A program made the position numbers and the translations under genes. A stretch of DNA of 64,000 nucleotides from Flavobacterium terrisoli (GTDB lineage: Bacteria; Bacteroidota; Bacteroidia; Flavobacteriales; Flavobacteriaceae): NCBI RefSeq assembly GCF_030167905.1, contig NZ_JARGNA010000010.1:124001-188000 (forward strand). The letters run 5' to 3'. Positions 28,101 through 35,794 of this stretch are shown here, one piece after another. Below the pieces are notes generated by a model. The model was not told the DNA's origin. It made no database searches and saw only the letters and a list, made by a program, of their open reading frames with translations. Position 1 is the stretch's first letter. Each line of letters opens with the position of its first letter.

Positions 28101-28538
28101 TCCAATCGTAACGCCACGGGTAATGCTTCCCGAAGTATTCAATCCTTCAAACGGGACAAATTTTTTGATGGTACGATCAATCTTATAGAGATTTCCGGCT
28201 TCATTTGGCACTACTCTATCCTGATCATAAATGCTATAGGTTTTGGTCAGATGCTCGGGATATTTAAAATACCGTATGGTCAGACTGTCTGTGGAAGTAA
28301 AACCATTTTTGAAAAATAATTTTCCGGTTTTAAAATCGACTTTATAGAAAGTGGTGTCGATTTCCTTTCCTTCCGGATTTAGCAATTTGAAAAAACTCGG
28401 ACTGATGCTGACTTTTTCAATAAAGATGGTATCGGTAGAAACGGCTACTTTTTTGGTTTGGTACAACGATTTGATTTCCTGAGCCGAAAGACCGGAAAAA
28501 CAAAATAACACCAATAATAGTATCCCTTTTTTTAGCAT
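25140..28538 (-). CDS. Large outer-membrane protein with SprA-like motif region
   Basis: The product is an 1132-aa protein with a signal peptide (MLKKGILLLVLFCFSGLSAQ). After a beta-rich N-terminal domain comes a segment at about residues 135-235 with GSITRGVTIGNNQN, then DLQITGKISDKV, IPLQDNGYSQKLDEFDQIFI and FLNFNKKVQG. This order of motifs resembles the T9SS outer-membrane translocon protein SprA, which is about twice as long. The remainder is a run of amphipathic strands typical of a large beta-barrel, ending in QLRAYF. It is probably an outer-membrane channel or structural protein. It is not SprA itself, and its real role is unknown. It forms a run of minus-strand genes with aspartate kinase, separated by a terminator. 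Confidence 0.7.
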   Translation of the reverse strand: MLKKGILLLVLFCFSGLSAQEIKSLYQTKKVAVSTDTIFIEKVSISPSFFKLLNPEGKEIDTTFYKVDFKTGKLFFKNGFTSTDSLTIRYFKYPEHLTKTYSIYDQDRVVPNEAGNLYKIDRTIKKFVPFEGLNTSGSITRGVTIGNNQNASVTSNLDLQITGKISDKVSLRASIQDSNIPLQDNGYSQKLDEFDQIFIELFTDNWNIRAGDLFLENRQSRFLNFNKKVQGLSTRVNFGGEENKTEIFAAAALVRGQYAKSAFTGQEGNQGPYKLRGNNGELYVLVISGSERVYVNGILKKRGENNDYVIDYNAGEITFTSLFPITSEMRIVIEYQYSDRNYTRFVTYGGANHTSKNWSLGGYLYSENDVKNQPLQQTLSPEQVTILADAGDNVNLMNAPSAYLDTYSENKILYKKITVSIGEAFEYSNNPEDELYNVKFTLVGNNLGNYILTSTAAIGKIYQYVEPIAGVPQGNYEPITRLVAPTKIQIATVLGKFNPSEKTLVDFEVGLSNNDQNLFSPIDDNNNKGVAGKLNFKQRLFSKKWQIDAFGNYQYVQEDFRTIERLFNIEFNRDWNLTTFEGNQSLVINGLDFTLPEKGKLTYQFEKLDFTKSFSGNRHLVNGFFKLKDWNLQQNTSVLNSDGDYAKSTFIRNQSQARYHFKNNWIGGSLRLENNKEKLVATNQLSALSQRFTEYGAFIGRGDSTKVFVELGYLQRVNDSLQNGFLQKVNTSQSYYVKSKLIQTDRTNLSLFVNYRNLKFEDATRENEPSLNSRLLYNDQFFNQFVQVTTAYETTSGTIAQQEFTYLEVEPGQGVYTWNDYNGNGIQELQEFEIAPFPDQARYVRVFLPNQIFVKTHQNKISQSLTLNPIHWQNETGFKKVLSYFYNQTSYLTERKIERNGDNFDLNPFSTSESNMLGLNVNFRNSLFYNRGKQDHSVTYTFINNRLKSLLSIGSQESINRMHQLQYIHLLKKTWLFSFKTETAETDLYSENYSSKNYQINSYQLNPKISYLFNKNASWDIFYEYQSKENQLGDSEKLKQSRLGTSFSYANDKKITMNGEFSLYDNKFEGDALQPVAFQMLEGLQPGKNLTWRLLLQKNLTQFLDININYQGRKTETSKTIHTGNVQLRAYF

Positions 28539-28571
28539 ATCTTAATAACGTAAAAATAGGCGATTTAATAT

Positions 28572-28615
28572 AAAAAAACCGCGAACACACTATATTTTCA
28601 GCATTCGCGGTTTTT
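28572..28615 (-). terminator. Terminator after aspartate kinase
   Basis: The stem aaaaaccgcgaa/ttcgcggttttt (12 bp) has an 18-base loop and A/T runs on both sides. It lies 20 bases beyond the aspartate kinase stop. Confidence 0.8.
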
Positions 28616-28634
28616 ATATTTACTCTTTTTATGT

Positions 28635-29888
28635 TTATTCCTTAGTGATTACCTGCATGGTTTCTCTCGAAATCTGTTTCAGGAGAACGGTTTTCCCTTT
28701 TTCCACCATTTCTGCGGCTGCTGCGGTAAAGTGACGAATAGTATATAAGGATACATTTTCGTTATAGGACACTTTGAATTTTTTGGACAAAATGGCTTTC
28801 AGTTCGTTGAAATTGCCAAATTTATCTTCCACACTTACCGAAAAACTAATGGCAGAGTTCTGAATCAAACTCACTTTCATTTTGTATTGGTGGAACAAGG
28901 CGAAAATTTCGCTGATGTTTTCTTCCATGATAAAAGAGAAATCGATAGACGATAATGAAATCAACAATTGGTCTCTTTTGACAATATAACACGGTGCCTG
29001 TGGCTCAAGATCTTTTCCTTTGGAAACGCTGGTTCCCGGCAACAACGGATTGATAAATGATTTTACATGCAACGGAATTTCTTTTTTCTGTAACGGTTGC
29101 AAGGTTTTCGGGTGAATAACGGTAGCGCCGTAAAACGCCAGCTCAATCGCTTCGCGATACGAAATCTGGTTTAACAGAATTGCATTTTCAAAAACCCTTG
29201 GATCGGCATTCATCACACCCGGAACGTCTTTCCAGATGGTTACGCTTTCCGCATTTAAGCAATACGCAAAAATTGCCGCCGTATAATCGGAACCTTCACG
29301 GCCTAAAGTTGTAGTGAAGTTGTTTTCATCAGAACCCAGGAAACCTTGTGTGATATTCAATGCTTTTTTCTTTACGCCTTTTGAAATGTACTGTTGGGTT
29401 TTGTCCCAATCGACATTAGCATCACGGTAAGTATTGTCGGTTTTGATGAAATTTCTAACATCAATCCAGTTGTTTTTCAAACCGGCCTGATTGAAATAAT
29501 GACTCACAATTGTAGTCGATATGATTTCACCATAACTCACGACCTGATCATAGACAAAATTATAATTCGGTGATTTATTGCTTCGGATAAAATATTCCAA
29601 ATCGGCGAAGTGATTGTTTACGGCAAAATAAACATCGTGCTCTTCGTCTTCAAATAAATCCATCAAAATTTGGTAGTGGTACTTCTTGACTTCCTGTAGC
29701 GAAGAATGCAATTCATTCGATTTCCCGAAGTAATTCTTTATTACAATTTCTAAAGCGTTTGTGGTCTTCCCCATTGCAGAAATGACCAAAAGTGTGTCTT
29801 CGTGACCTACTTTTCCCAATACACTAAATACGTTTTTAATCCCTTCAGCATCTTTAACCGATGCTCCCCCAAATTTGAAAATTCTCAT
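28635..29888 (-). CDS. Aspartate kinase (monofunctional)
   Basis: The product is a 417-aa amino-acid kinase that phosphorylates aspartate, the first step to lysine, threonine and methionine. The N-terminal KFGGASVKD (from K5) is the substrate loop. The core includes LGREGSDYTAAIFAYCL and WKDVPGVMNADPR. The C-terminal third is an ACT-type regulatory region, so feedback control is likely. The start codon overlaps the stop of the upstream GNAT gene (TAATG), giving translational coupling. The next enzyme of the pathway, asd, is elsewhere in the window at 55915. Confidence 0.93.
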   Translation of the reverse strand: MRIFKFGGASVKDAEGIKNVFSVLGKVGHEDTLLVISAMGKTTNALEIVIKNYFGKSNELHSSLQEVKKYHYQILMDLFEDEEHDVYFAVNNHFADLEYFIRSNKSPNYNFVYDQVVSYGEIISTTIVSHYFNQAGLKNNWIDVRNFIKTDNTYRDANVDWDKTQQYISKGVKKKALNITQGFLGSDENNFTTTLGREGSDYTAAIFAYCLNAESVTIWKDVPGVMNADPRVFENAILLNQISYREAIELAFYGATVIHPKTLQPLQKKEIPLHVKSFINPLLPGTSVSKGKDLEPQAPCYIVKRDQLLISLSSIDFSFIMEENISEIFALFHQYKMKVSLIQNSAISFSVSVEDKFGNFNELKAILSKKFKVSYNENVSLYTIRHFTAAAAEMVEKGKTVLLKQISRETMQVITKE

Positions 29889-30370
29889 TATAAATTAGTT
29901 AAAAATTCATTTATTCCTTGTTCATCCATTTGAACAACGTCCCAATCTTCTAAGACTTTCGCCCCCGATTTTTTATAAAATTCTACTGCCGGTGTGTTCC
30001 AATCAAGGACATTCCATTCGATTCTTCGAACGTTGTCTGCTTTGCCCTGTTCCATAATTTTGGTGTACAAGGCTGATCCCAGCCCGGTGCCGCGCATTTT
30101 TTCTTTGACTATTAAATCTTCCAAATGAATCGTTCTACCTTTCCAGGTCGAATAGCGGTAATAATACAATGCCATCCCAACAATCTCGCTTTCAACTTCC
30201 GCTACGAAAGTGTAAAACAACGGATTATCACCAAAACCATCGCGTTCCAAATCGGCGACCGTTACCACAACAGCATCGGGTTCTCTTTCAAAAACAGCCA
30301 ATTCCTGAATCAAATCCAGTACGGCTTTCATATCGGCTTTTGTTCCTTTTCGGATATTCATTTGGCTCAA
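29888..30370 (-). CDS. GNAT acetyltransferase, spermidine/thialysine acetyltransferase-like
   Basis: The product has 160 aa. It has the acetyl-CoA loop RGTGLGSALY, the preceding strand HLEDLIVKEKMR, and the C-terminal WNVLDWNTPAVEFYKKSGA. This layout is close to the SSAT/diamine acetyltransferase family, which acetylates polyamines or lysine analogues. Being the first gene of an overlapping pair with aspartate kinase could point to a lysine-related substrate, but this is inference. A Met at residue 4 (30361) is an alternative start. A -7 box lies nine bases upstream of the first ATG. Confidence 0.85.
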   Translation of the reverse strand: MSQMNIRKGTKADMKAVLDLIQELAVFEREPDAVVVTVADLERDGFGDNPLFYTFVAEVESEIVGMALYYYRYSTWKGRTIHLEDLIVKEKMRGTGLGSALYTKIMEQGKADNVRRIEWNVLDWNTPAVEFYKKSGAKVLEDWDVVQMDEQGINEFLTNL

Positions 30371-30378
30371 TTTTTCTG

Positions 30379-30386
30379 CAAAAATA
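30379..30386 (-). promoter_or_regulatory. -7 promoter box of the GNAT-aspartate kinase pair
   Basis: TATTTTTG on the minus strand lies 8 bases before the first possible ATG (30370) and 17 before the second (30361). Confidence 0.55.
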
Positions 30387-30468
30387 CAATTTATAATTTC
30401 TTTGCGAAATACATTTTTTCTTTGGCAAATTTCGCGATATTTGCACCCACAACTACATCGATTTCGTA

Positions 30469-31476
30469 ATGGAAGAACGCAACAAGACGCTTGGTGAATT
30501 TATCATCGAAAAACAAGAGGAATTTAAGTACTCTTCAGGAGAATTATCCCGAATCATCAACTCCATCCGATTGGCCGCCAAAGTGGTTAATTACAAGGTA
30601 AACAAAGCCGGGCTGGTTGACATCATCGGTGCTGCCGGAGACCAAAACATTCAGGGCGAAGACCAACAAAAATTGGATGTGTATGCCAACGAAGTTTTTA
30701 TCCAAACTTTAATCAACCGCGAAATTGTCTGCGGAATTGCTTCCGAGGAAAATGACGATTTCATTACGGTTGCCGGTTCAGACAAAACACACAGCAATAA
30801 ATATGTTGTATTAATGGATCCATTGGATGGCTCATCCAACATTGATGTGAATGTTTCCGTAGGAACCATTTTTTCGGTGTTCAGAAGAAAAACGCCTGTT
30901 GGCACTCCGGTGACCATTGAAGATTTTTTGCAACCCGGAACCCAGCAAGTAGCTGCCGGTTATGTGATTTATGGCACCTCGACCATGCTGGTTTATACCA
31001 CCGGTCATGGCGTTAACGGATTTACTTTGAATCCGGCAATTGGAACATTTTATTTATCGCATCCAAACATGCAATTCTCCAAAGATGGCAACATTTATTC
31101 CATCAATGAAGGGAATTATGTGCATTTCCCGCAAGGCGTAAAAGATTATATCAAATATTGCCAGTTGGAAGAAGGCGACCGACCATATACTTCGCGTTAT
31201 ATCGGAAGTTTGGTTTCAGACATTCACCGAAATATGATCAAAGGCGGAATTTATATTTATCCGACCAGCATGAAAGCGCCAACCGGAAAATTGCGTTTAC
31301 TTTACGAATGCAATCCAATGGCTTTTATCGCTGAGCAAGCCGGCGGAAAAGCTTCAGATGGTGTTGGCAGAATCATGGAAATCCAACCAACAGAGTTACA
31401 CCAACGTGTACCTTTCTTCTGTGGAAGTTACAATATGGTAGAAAAGGCCGAAGAATTTATGGCCAAATACATATAA
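30469..31476 (+). CDS. fbp: Fructose-1,6-bisphosphatase class I
   Basis: The product is a 335-aa gluconeogenic phosphatase that turns fructose-1,6-bisphosphate into fructose-6-phosphate. Metal and phosphate-binding motifs include D117-P-L-D120-G-S-S, and a following [14 protein letters not shown] strand. Later come [37 protein letters not shown] and the C-terminal QRVPFFCGS. The length is normal for the family. It is transcribed alone, divergent from the GNAT gene and closed by its own terminator. A near-match promoter box, GATATTTG, is at 30436-30443. Confidence 0.95.
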   Translation: MEERNKTLGEFIIEKQEEFKYSSGELSRIINSIRLAAKVVNYKVNKAGLVDIIGAAGDQNIQGEDQQKLDVYANEVFIQTLINREIVCGIASEENDDFITVAGSDKTHSNKYVVLMDPLDGSSNIDVNVSVGTIFSVFRRKTPVGTPVTIEDFLQPGTQQVAAGYVIYGTSTMLVYTTGHGVNGFTLNPAIGTFYLSHPNMQFSKDGNIYSINEGNYVHFPQGVKDYIKYCQLEEGDRPYTSRYIGSLVSDIHRNMIKGGIYIYPTSMKAPTGKLRLLYECNPMAFIAEQAGGKASDGVGRIMEIQPTELHQRVPFFCGSYNMVEKAEEFMAKYI

Positions 31477-31478
31477 AG

Positions 31479-31506
31479 AAAAAGCCCCGAAATCGGGGCT
31501 TTTTTA
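31479..31506. terminator. Terminator shared by fbp and the TerB-like gene
   Basis: The stem aaaaagccccga/tcggggcttttt has a two-base loop and T-runs on both strands, between convergent genes. Confidence 0.85.
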
Positions 31507-31938
31507 TTACTTATTCATGTGTGTCATTTCATATACAAACGTATCCAAATCTACATTTAAAATCAACAATGACATTGCTTTGTCGATGATGAAAGGAACG
31601 TTCCCCGGAGTAAAACCAAGTGCCAAGGCAAACTTGGTCAGGATCTCTTTTTGTTTTGGTCCCAAAACGTGATCAGCATAAACCATACGCGACAAATCAT
31701 ACAATCGCTCTAATCTTTGCGAATGCAAATAGGGTGGATTGATTGGGTATTTTAAAGGATTTTCTAAAATCTCTTCATATTCTGCTGCTGATATTTCCAA
31801 ACGAGAGGCAAGTTTGTCCAAAAATTCTTTTTCTTCTTTGCTCATAGCGCCGTCGGCTATAGCTACACGAACAATAGCTGAAAAGTGACCTTTGTTTCTG
31901 CTTTTAAACTCGCTATCAAATAAATCTGAAATTGACAT
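31507..31938 (-). CDS. TerB-like (tellurite resistance/DjlA-type helical) protein
   Basis: The product is a 143-aa all-alpha protein. The motif AIVRVAIADGAMSKEEKEFLDKLASRL is the signature of the TerB fold, where acidic residues may bind a metal. The second half, LSRMVYADHVLGPKQKEILTKFALALGF, repeats the pattern. The role in the cell is unknown; it is not proof of tellurite resistance. The start was set at 31938 because a perfect -7 box at 31961-31968 lies between it and the longer in-frame start at 31974. Confidence 0.8.
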   Translation of the reverse strand: MSISDLFDSEFKSRNKGHFSAIVRVAIADGAMSKEEKEFLDKLASRLEISAAEYEEILENPLKYPINPPYLHSQRLERLYDLSRMVYADHVLGPKQKEILTKFALALGFTPGNVPFIIDKAMSLLILNVDLDTFVYEMTHMNK

Positions 31939-31960
31939 AATTTTACTGGTTTTAATACCG

Positions 31961-31968
31961 CAAATATA
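31961..31968 (-). promoter_or_regulatory. -7 promoter box of TerB-like gene
   Basis: TATATTTG on the minus strand, 22 bases before the ATG. It decides the start choice. Confidence 0.6.
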
Positions 31969-32099
31969 ATCCATTTTCCTTTTTTAGGAAACCAATTCCC
32001 AAAATGTTTTTCATCGATTTTAGGATTAATTTTAGAAGCGCAATTAAAATTAATTGTAAGTTTACGTTCCAAACAACTAAACAAAACAACCAAACTACA

Positions 32100-32693
32100 A
32101 TGTCAGATTTCTGGATATACTTCAATATCGGATTAAAACATGTGCTTAATATTTTAGCCTACGACCATGTTTTATTTCTTTTAGCCTTAACCGTTCCTTA
32201 TGAATTCAAATCGTGGAAAAGAATCTTGATTCTTGTTTCGCTTTTCACTTTGGGTCATACATTAGCACTGTTTCTTTCGGTTTTTAACATCATCACCATC
32301 AAGTCCAATATTGTTGAATTTCTCATTCCGATAACCATACTGATTGCGGCTTTATACAACATTATCGTCTCCGGAAAATCGAGTAAACAAAACACCATTA
32401 CTTTTATTGGCATCGTGACCGTTTTCTTTGGCGTCATCCACGGATTGGGTTTTTCCAATTACTTCAACAGCATACTCACCGGAAAACCAACCGACAAATT
32501 GTTGCCGCTTTTTGAGTTTGCCCTCGGTATCGAAGTCGCTCAAATTATCGTCGTATTGGTCGCTTTACTTCTGGCTTATGTGATGCAAACGCTGCTAAAA
32601 TTCTCCAAACGCGACTGGATTCTTATCATTTCCGCCTTTATCGTCGGGGTCGTGATTCCCATGATTTTACAAAGTGAAATTTGGGTTAAATAA
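32100..32693 (+). CDS. HupE/UreJ-like membrane protein
   Basis: The product has 197 aa and about six membrane segments. Conserved histidines lie in LKHVLNILAYDHVLF and FTLGHTLALFLS, and in FFGVIHGLGFSNYF, as in HupE/UreJ-type nickel or cobalt permeases. No hydrogenase or urease gene is nearby, so the substrate is unknown. The start at 32100 follows an AC-rich leader. An extended reading frame from 32004 would add a non-homologous basic stretch, so it was rejected. Confidence 0.8.
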   Translation: MSDFWIYFNIGLKHVLNILAYDHVLFLLALTVPYEFKSWKRILILVSLFTLGHTLALFLSVFNIITIKSNIVEFLIPITILIAALYNIIVSGKSSKQNTITFIGIVTVFFGVIHGLGFSNYFNSILTGKPTDKLLPLFEFALGIEVAQIIVVLVALLLAYVMQTLLKFSKRDWILIISAFIVGVVIPMILQSEIWVK

Positions 32694-32717
32694 TTGTTGA
32701 GAAGCGAAAGGTTTAGG

Positions 32718-32725
32718 TATATTTG
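32718..32725 (+). promoter_or_regulatory. -7 promoter box of dCMP deaminase gene
   Basis: TATATTTG, 79 bases before the ATG. The predicted leader contains the compact repeat element at 32733-32782. Confidence 0.6.
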
Positions 32726-32732
32726 CTTTCCT

Positions 32733-32782
32733 TATTCCTGCTGTTCGCTTTACTTCGGTATCGCTTCCATCAGGGCTATAGG
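32733..32782 (+). repeat. Compact copy of the extragenic element, in a 5' leader
   Basis: tattcctgctgttcgcttta and tatcgcttccatcagggcta align with the two outer parts of the element at 792-897 (about 80% over both halves). Here the long middle is replaced by a c(ttcg)g tetraloop with a tac/gta stem. It lies between a promoter box and the dCMP deaminase start, so it would be transcribed as the leader of that mRNA. Confidence 0.5.
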
Positions 32783-32804
32783 AAAAACTATTTGATTGCC
32801 TGTA

Positions 32805-33233
32805 ATGAAAGAAGCCAAACAAAAAAAATACGATATCGCCTACCTGAGAATTGCTGCCGAATGGAGCAAATTGTCTTACTGCAAACGCAAACAGGTTGGC
32901 GCCATTATTGTCCGGGACAGAATGATTATTTCCGATGGTTACAACGGTACACCAACCGGTTTTGAAAATTGTTGTGAAGACGAAGAAGGTTTAACCAAAT
33001 GGTATGTTTTACACGCCGAAGCCAATGCCATTTCAAAAGTTGCGCGTTCCACACAAACCTGTGAGCATGCTACTTTATACATCACACTTTCTCCTTGTAA
33101 GGAATGCAGTAAACTGATTCACCAATCGGGAATTAAGCGTGTGGTTTACCACAACGGATACCGCGATGAATCGGGGCTGGACTTCTTAAGAAAAGCCGGT
33201 ATTGAAGTAACTAAAATCGAAAATTTAGACTAA
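32805..33233 (+). CDS. Deoxycytidylate (dCMP) deaminase family protein
   Basis: The product is a 142-aa zinc deaminase that converts dCMP to dUMP for thymidylate synthesis. Catalytic residues are H70 and E72 (HAEANAI) and C98 and C101 (SPCKEC). The insert GYNGTPTGFENCCED is characteristic of dCMP deaminases and ComEB-type proteins, and distinguishes it from TadA. The start at 32805 was chosen over an in-frame TTG nine bases upstream. The protease gene follows 22 bases later. Confidence 0.88.
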   Translation: MKEAKQKKYDIAYLRIAAEWSKLSYCKRKQVGAIIVRDRMIISDGYNGTPTGFENCCEDEEGLTKWYVLHAEANAISKVARSTQTCEHATLYITLSPCKECSKLIHQSGIKRVVYHNGYRDESGLDFLRKAGIEVTKIENLD

Positions 33234-33255
33234 CTTTATACTAATATTTAGTCCC

Positions 33256-34824
33256 ATGAAATCTAAGGAAAAATACTTGCCTTTATTGCTGTTCTCTTGC
33301 GTCGCCTTGGGAATAATCATTGGCGGTATGCTCAATTTTCCCAAACGAACGCTTTCCAAAAAAAATGCCAGTAAGGCCAAAATCGAAAGACTAATCGACT
33401 TTATCAACGAAGAATATGTTGATGATGTTGATTCGGATTCTATTGTTGACCTTACGGTAAACAGCATTTTAGCCAATCTTGATCCGCATTCCGTTTATAT
33501 TCCGCCAAGCGAACAATCCTCTGAAGCCGAATTGATGAAAGGTGATTTTGTGGGTGTTGGCGTTAATTTCTATATGTTTAATGACACGGTTACGGTTGTA
33601 AAACCACTGGAAAATGGTCCGGCAGAAAGAGCAGGAATCCTGGCCGGTGACCGCATCCTATACGCGGACAAGGACAAACTTTTTGGCCGAAAATTGCCAA
33701 CGGATAGTTTGTACAACAAATTAAAAGGCGAAGAAGGTTCAACCGTATTACTGACGATTTACCGAAAGAGCACCAATAAAAAATTGAAAATTCCGGTAAT
33801 TCGTGATGTTGTTCCGATTAAGAGTGTTGACACTTATCTGAAACTCGATGCTACGACCGGTTATATCAAAATCAACCGCTTTGCTGAGAATACCTATGAT
33901 GAATTCCGCATAGGATTGGAACAATTGAAAAAGCAAGGCATGAAAACCTTAGTGATAGATTTGCGTGACAACGGTGGCGGTTATTTGGAAAAAGCCGTTG
34001 AAATTGCGGATGAATTGTTAAAAGACAAAGAACTCATCGTATTCACCAAAAATAAAAAAGGCGAAGTCAACAAAACTTTTGCCACCGAAGAAGGTATTTT
34101 TGAAACCGGAAAAGTCTATGTACTGATTGATGAAAACTCGGCTTCAGCCAGCGAAATTTTAGCCGGTGCCATTCAGGATAACGACAGAGGAACCATTGTT
34201 GGCCGACGTTCTTTCGGAAAAGGATTGGTACAACGTGAAATGGATTTTGATGACGGTTCGGCTGTTCGTTTAACGACTTCCAGATATTACACGCCAAGCG
34301 GCCGTTCTATCCAAAAACCTTATATAAAAGGTGAAGGTGAAGAATACAGCCATGATTATGAAGCGCGTTTTGAGAATGGGGAATTGTATGCTAAAAACAA
34401 AATCAAAGTGGCCGATTCCTTAAAATTCAAAACCAAAAAAGGCAGAGTCGTTTATGGCGGCGGCGGTATCGTTCCTGATATTTTTGTGCCTTTAGAAGTC
34501 AAAAAAGGAGAAGAAAGTTTGGCCTATATCTTAAATTCCGGACTGGTAAGTCATTTTGTTTTTGAACAATTGGATAAAAACCGGGATACTTTTAAAGGAT
34601 TGAAATTCCATGCTTTTTTAACCAAAATGCAACCGGACAATAGTTATGTGGGCAAGTTTGAAACCTATCTGAAAGAATCAGGTTTGGAAATGTCTTTGGC
34701 CAACAATAAAGCTTTGGTTAAAAAATACCTGATGGCTGAATTCGCACGACAATTGTATGGCGAAAACCAATACTACAAAATTGTGCTGAAAGATGACGCA
34801 ATGCTAAAGTCGATTCTTAAGTAA
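33256..34824 (+). CDS. C-terminal processing peptidase (S41 family)
   Basis: The product is a 522-aa periplasmic or membrane-anchored protease. A single N-terminal membrane segment spans about residues 8-24. A PDZ domain follows (about 95-180), with GVGVNF and AERAGILAGDRI. The S41 protease core has LVIDLRDNGGGYL, ENSASASEIL with the catalytic Ser, and SFGKGLVQ with the catalytic Lys. It cuts C-terminal tails of envelope proteins. It is likely cotranscribed with the dCMP deaminase. It ends two bases before the convergent flavoprotein gene. Confidence 0.92.
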   Translation: MKSKEKYLPLLLFSCVALGIIIGGMLNFPKRTLSKKNASKAKIERLIDFINEEYVDDVDSDSIVDLTVNSILANLDPHSVYIPPSEQSSEAELMKGDFVGVGVNFYMFNDTVTVVKPLENGPAERAGILAGDRILYADKDKLFGRKLPTDSLYNKLKGEEGSTVLLTIYRKSTNKKLKIPVIRDVVPIKSVDTYLKLDATTGYIKINRFAENTYDEFRIGLEQLKKQGMKTLVIDLRDNGGGYLEKAVEIADELLKDKELIVFTKNKKGEVNKTFATEEGIFETGKVYVLIDENSASASEILAGAIQDNDRGTIVGRRSFGKGLVQREMDFDDGSAVRLTTSRYYTPSGRSIQKPYIKGEGEEYSHDYEARFENGELYAKNKIKVADSLKFKTKKGRVVYGGGGIVPDIFVPLEVKKGEESLAYILNSGLVSHFVFEQLDKNRDTFKGLKFHAFLTKMQPDNSYVGKFETYLKESGLEMSLANNKALVKKYLMAEFARQLYGENQYYKIVLKDDAMLKSILK

Positions 34825-34826
34825 AT

Positions 34827-35435
34827 TTACTTTCGAATGCTGTCATGTACCTGCACATGAACCCCATTATTCCACAACGTTAAAATATCGGTTGCCACAG
34901 CAGCGCCACTTCCGGCGGCAATGGTCAATTGGCTTCTCCAACCGGCCAAAGTTCCGGTTACATAAATGCCTTCGGTTACTTTGTGATCGGTGTTTTTAAG
35001 CTGGATTCTATTTTTCTCGGGAATGACTTTTTGGTGCGGCATTACATAGTCATCCAAGCCTTCAATCGTAAAAGGGTTTCCGGCACCGATGCCGATAACT
35101 ACAATTTTGGCCTGATAAATTTTCTGGTTGGTTGTAACGGTGAAATTTCCGGCTTCGCCTTCAATTTTCATTACTTTTTCATTGGGAATTTGTTGAACGT
35201 GCGGATAGGTATTGTGTAAATGCTCAACGCTGTACATTAAAAGTTCCGATCCCAATGTTCCGGCATGAATGCCATAAGCATTATGAAATATGGCATCCTG
35301 GAGTGAAGAGGCTTTTTGGTGGGCAATGATGCCAATTTTTTTATCAGCGGCAAAAGGTTTGTTTTTGGCTGAGCCTAAAATCAGAGCACAAGACATGCCC
35401 GAAACACCACCGCCAATTATCAAAACATCATACAT
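34827..35435 (-). CDS. Half-size FAD-dependent (thioredoxin-reductase-like) protein
   Basis: The product is a 202-aa flavoprotein. The N-terminal FAD-binding motif is MYDVLIIGGGVSGMSCAL, and the C-terminal FAD motif is GIYVTGTLAGWRSQLTIAAGSGAAVA. It lacks the NADPH-binding domain and the CxxC redox pair of thioredoxin reductases (about 310 aa). It is therefore either an FAD-only partner or a domain-reduced relative. The frame is clean at both ends, so this is not an obvious truncation. The electron donor is unknown. Confidence 0.8.
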   Translation of the reverse strand: MYDVLIIGGGVSGMSCALILGSAKNKPFAADKKIGIIAHQKASSLQDAIFHNAYGIHAGTLGSELLMYSVEHLHNTYPHVQQIPNEKVMKIEGEAGNFTVTTNQKIYQAKIVVIGIGAGNPFTIEGLDDYVMPHQKVIPEKNRIQLKNTDHKVTEGIYVTGTLAGWRSQLTIAAGSGAAVATDILTLWNNGVHVQVHDSIRK

Positions 35436-35464
35436 AAATGGGAAAATTAAAGGTTATAAAATGA

Positions 35465-35550
35465 CAAATTCCAAAAGTCCAAAATCAAAATAAAAAGTCT
35501 CAAAATATTTTGATTTTGCTTCCGAAGTTCGGAATTCCTTTTGGAATTTG
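35465..35550. repeat. Nested inverted-repeat element
   Basis: The outer arms caaattccaaaag/cttttggaatttg (13 bp, perfect) enclose inner arms aaaatcaaaat/attttgatttt (11 bp, perfect) and the palindrome tccgaa-g-ttcgga. It fills most of the gap between 34827-35435 and 35559-35756. It can fold as a branched hairpin on either strand and has no ORF. Confidence 0.65.
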
Positions 35551-35558
35551 AAAAATCC

Positions 35559-35756
35559 TTAGTTTTTCAGCTTGTCTTCGATTTTCTTTGACATTCTAAA
35601 AATCAAAAGGATCAGAACCGCACAAAAAGAAGCGGCGATACCGATTAAAGCCACCATGCTATCCCCGGCTAATGGGTTATTGAAATCCAATAAATAAATA
35701 TTTAATATAATCAGGGCAATAGCAAGAAATATAAGTATGTTGGTGAAAATCTTCAT
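35559..35756 (-). CDS. Small two-helix membrane protein
   Basis: The product has 65 aa and two hydrophobic segments (about residues 4-22 and 36-53), ending with a basic tail RMSKKIEDKLKN. It has no recognised family. A perfect -7 box lies 17 bases upstream, which supports it as a real gene. Its role is unknown. Confidence 0.6.
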   Translation of the reverse strand: MKIFTNILIFLAIALIILNIYLLDFNNPLAGDSMVALIGIAASFCAVLILLIFRMSKKIEDKLKN

Positions 35757-35773
35757 GTAATAAATTTATGGGG

Positions 35774-35781
35774 CAAAAATA
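35774..35781 (-). promoter_or_regulatory. -7 promoter box of small membrane protein gene
   Basis: TATTTTTG on the minus strand, 17 bases before the ATG. Confidence 0.55.
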
Positions 35782-35794
35782 CTAATTTTTGGGG

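Noticed and set aside
31507-31938. Tellurite resistance function for the TerB-like protein
   Set aside because: Only the TerB fold is visible; no terZACDE partners are present, so resistance is not supported.
32694-32795. A separate small gene between the HupE-like and dCMP deaminase genes
   Set aside because: A short frame exists (32723-32965) but it overlaps the deaminase in another phase and its sequence is explained by the repeat element.
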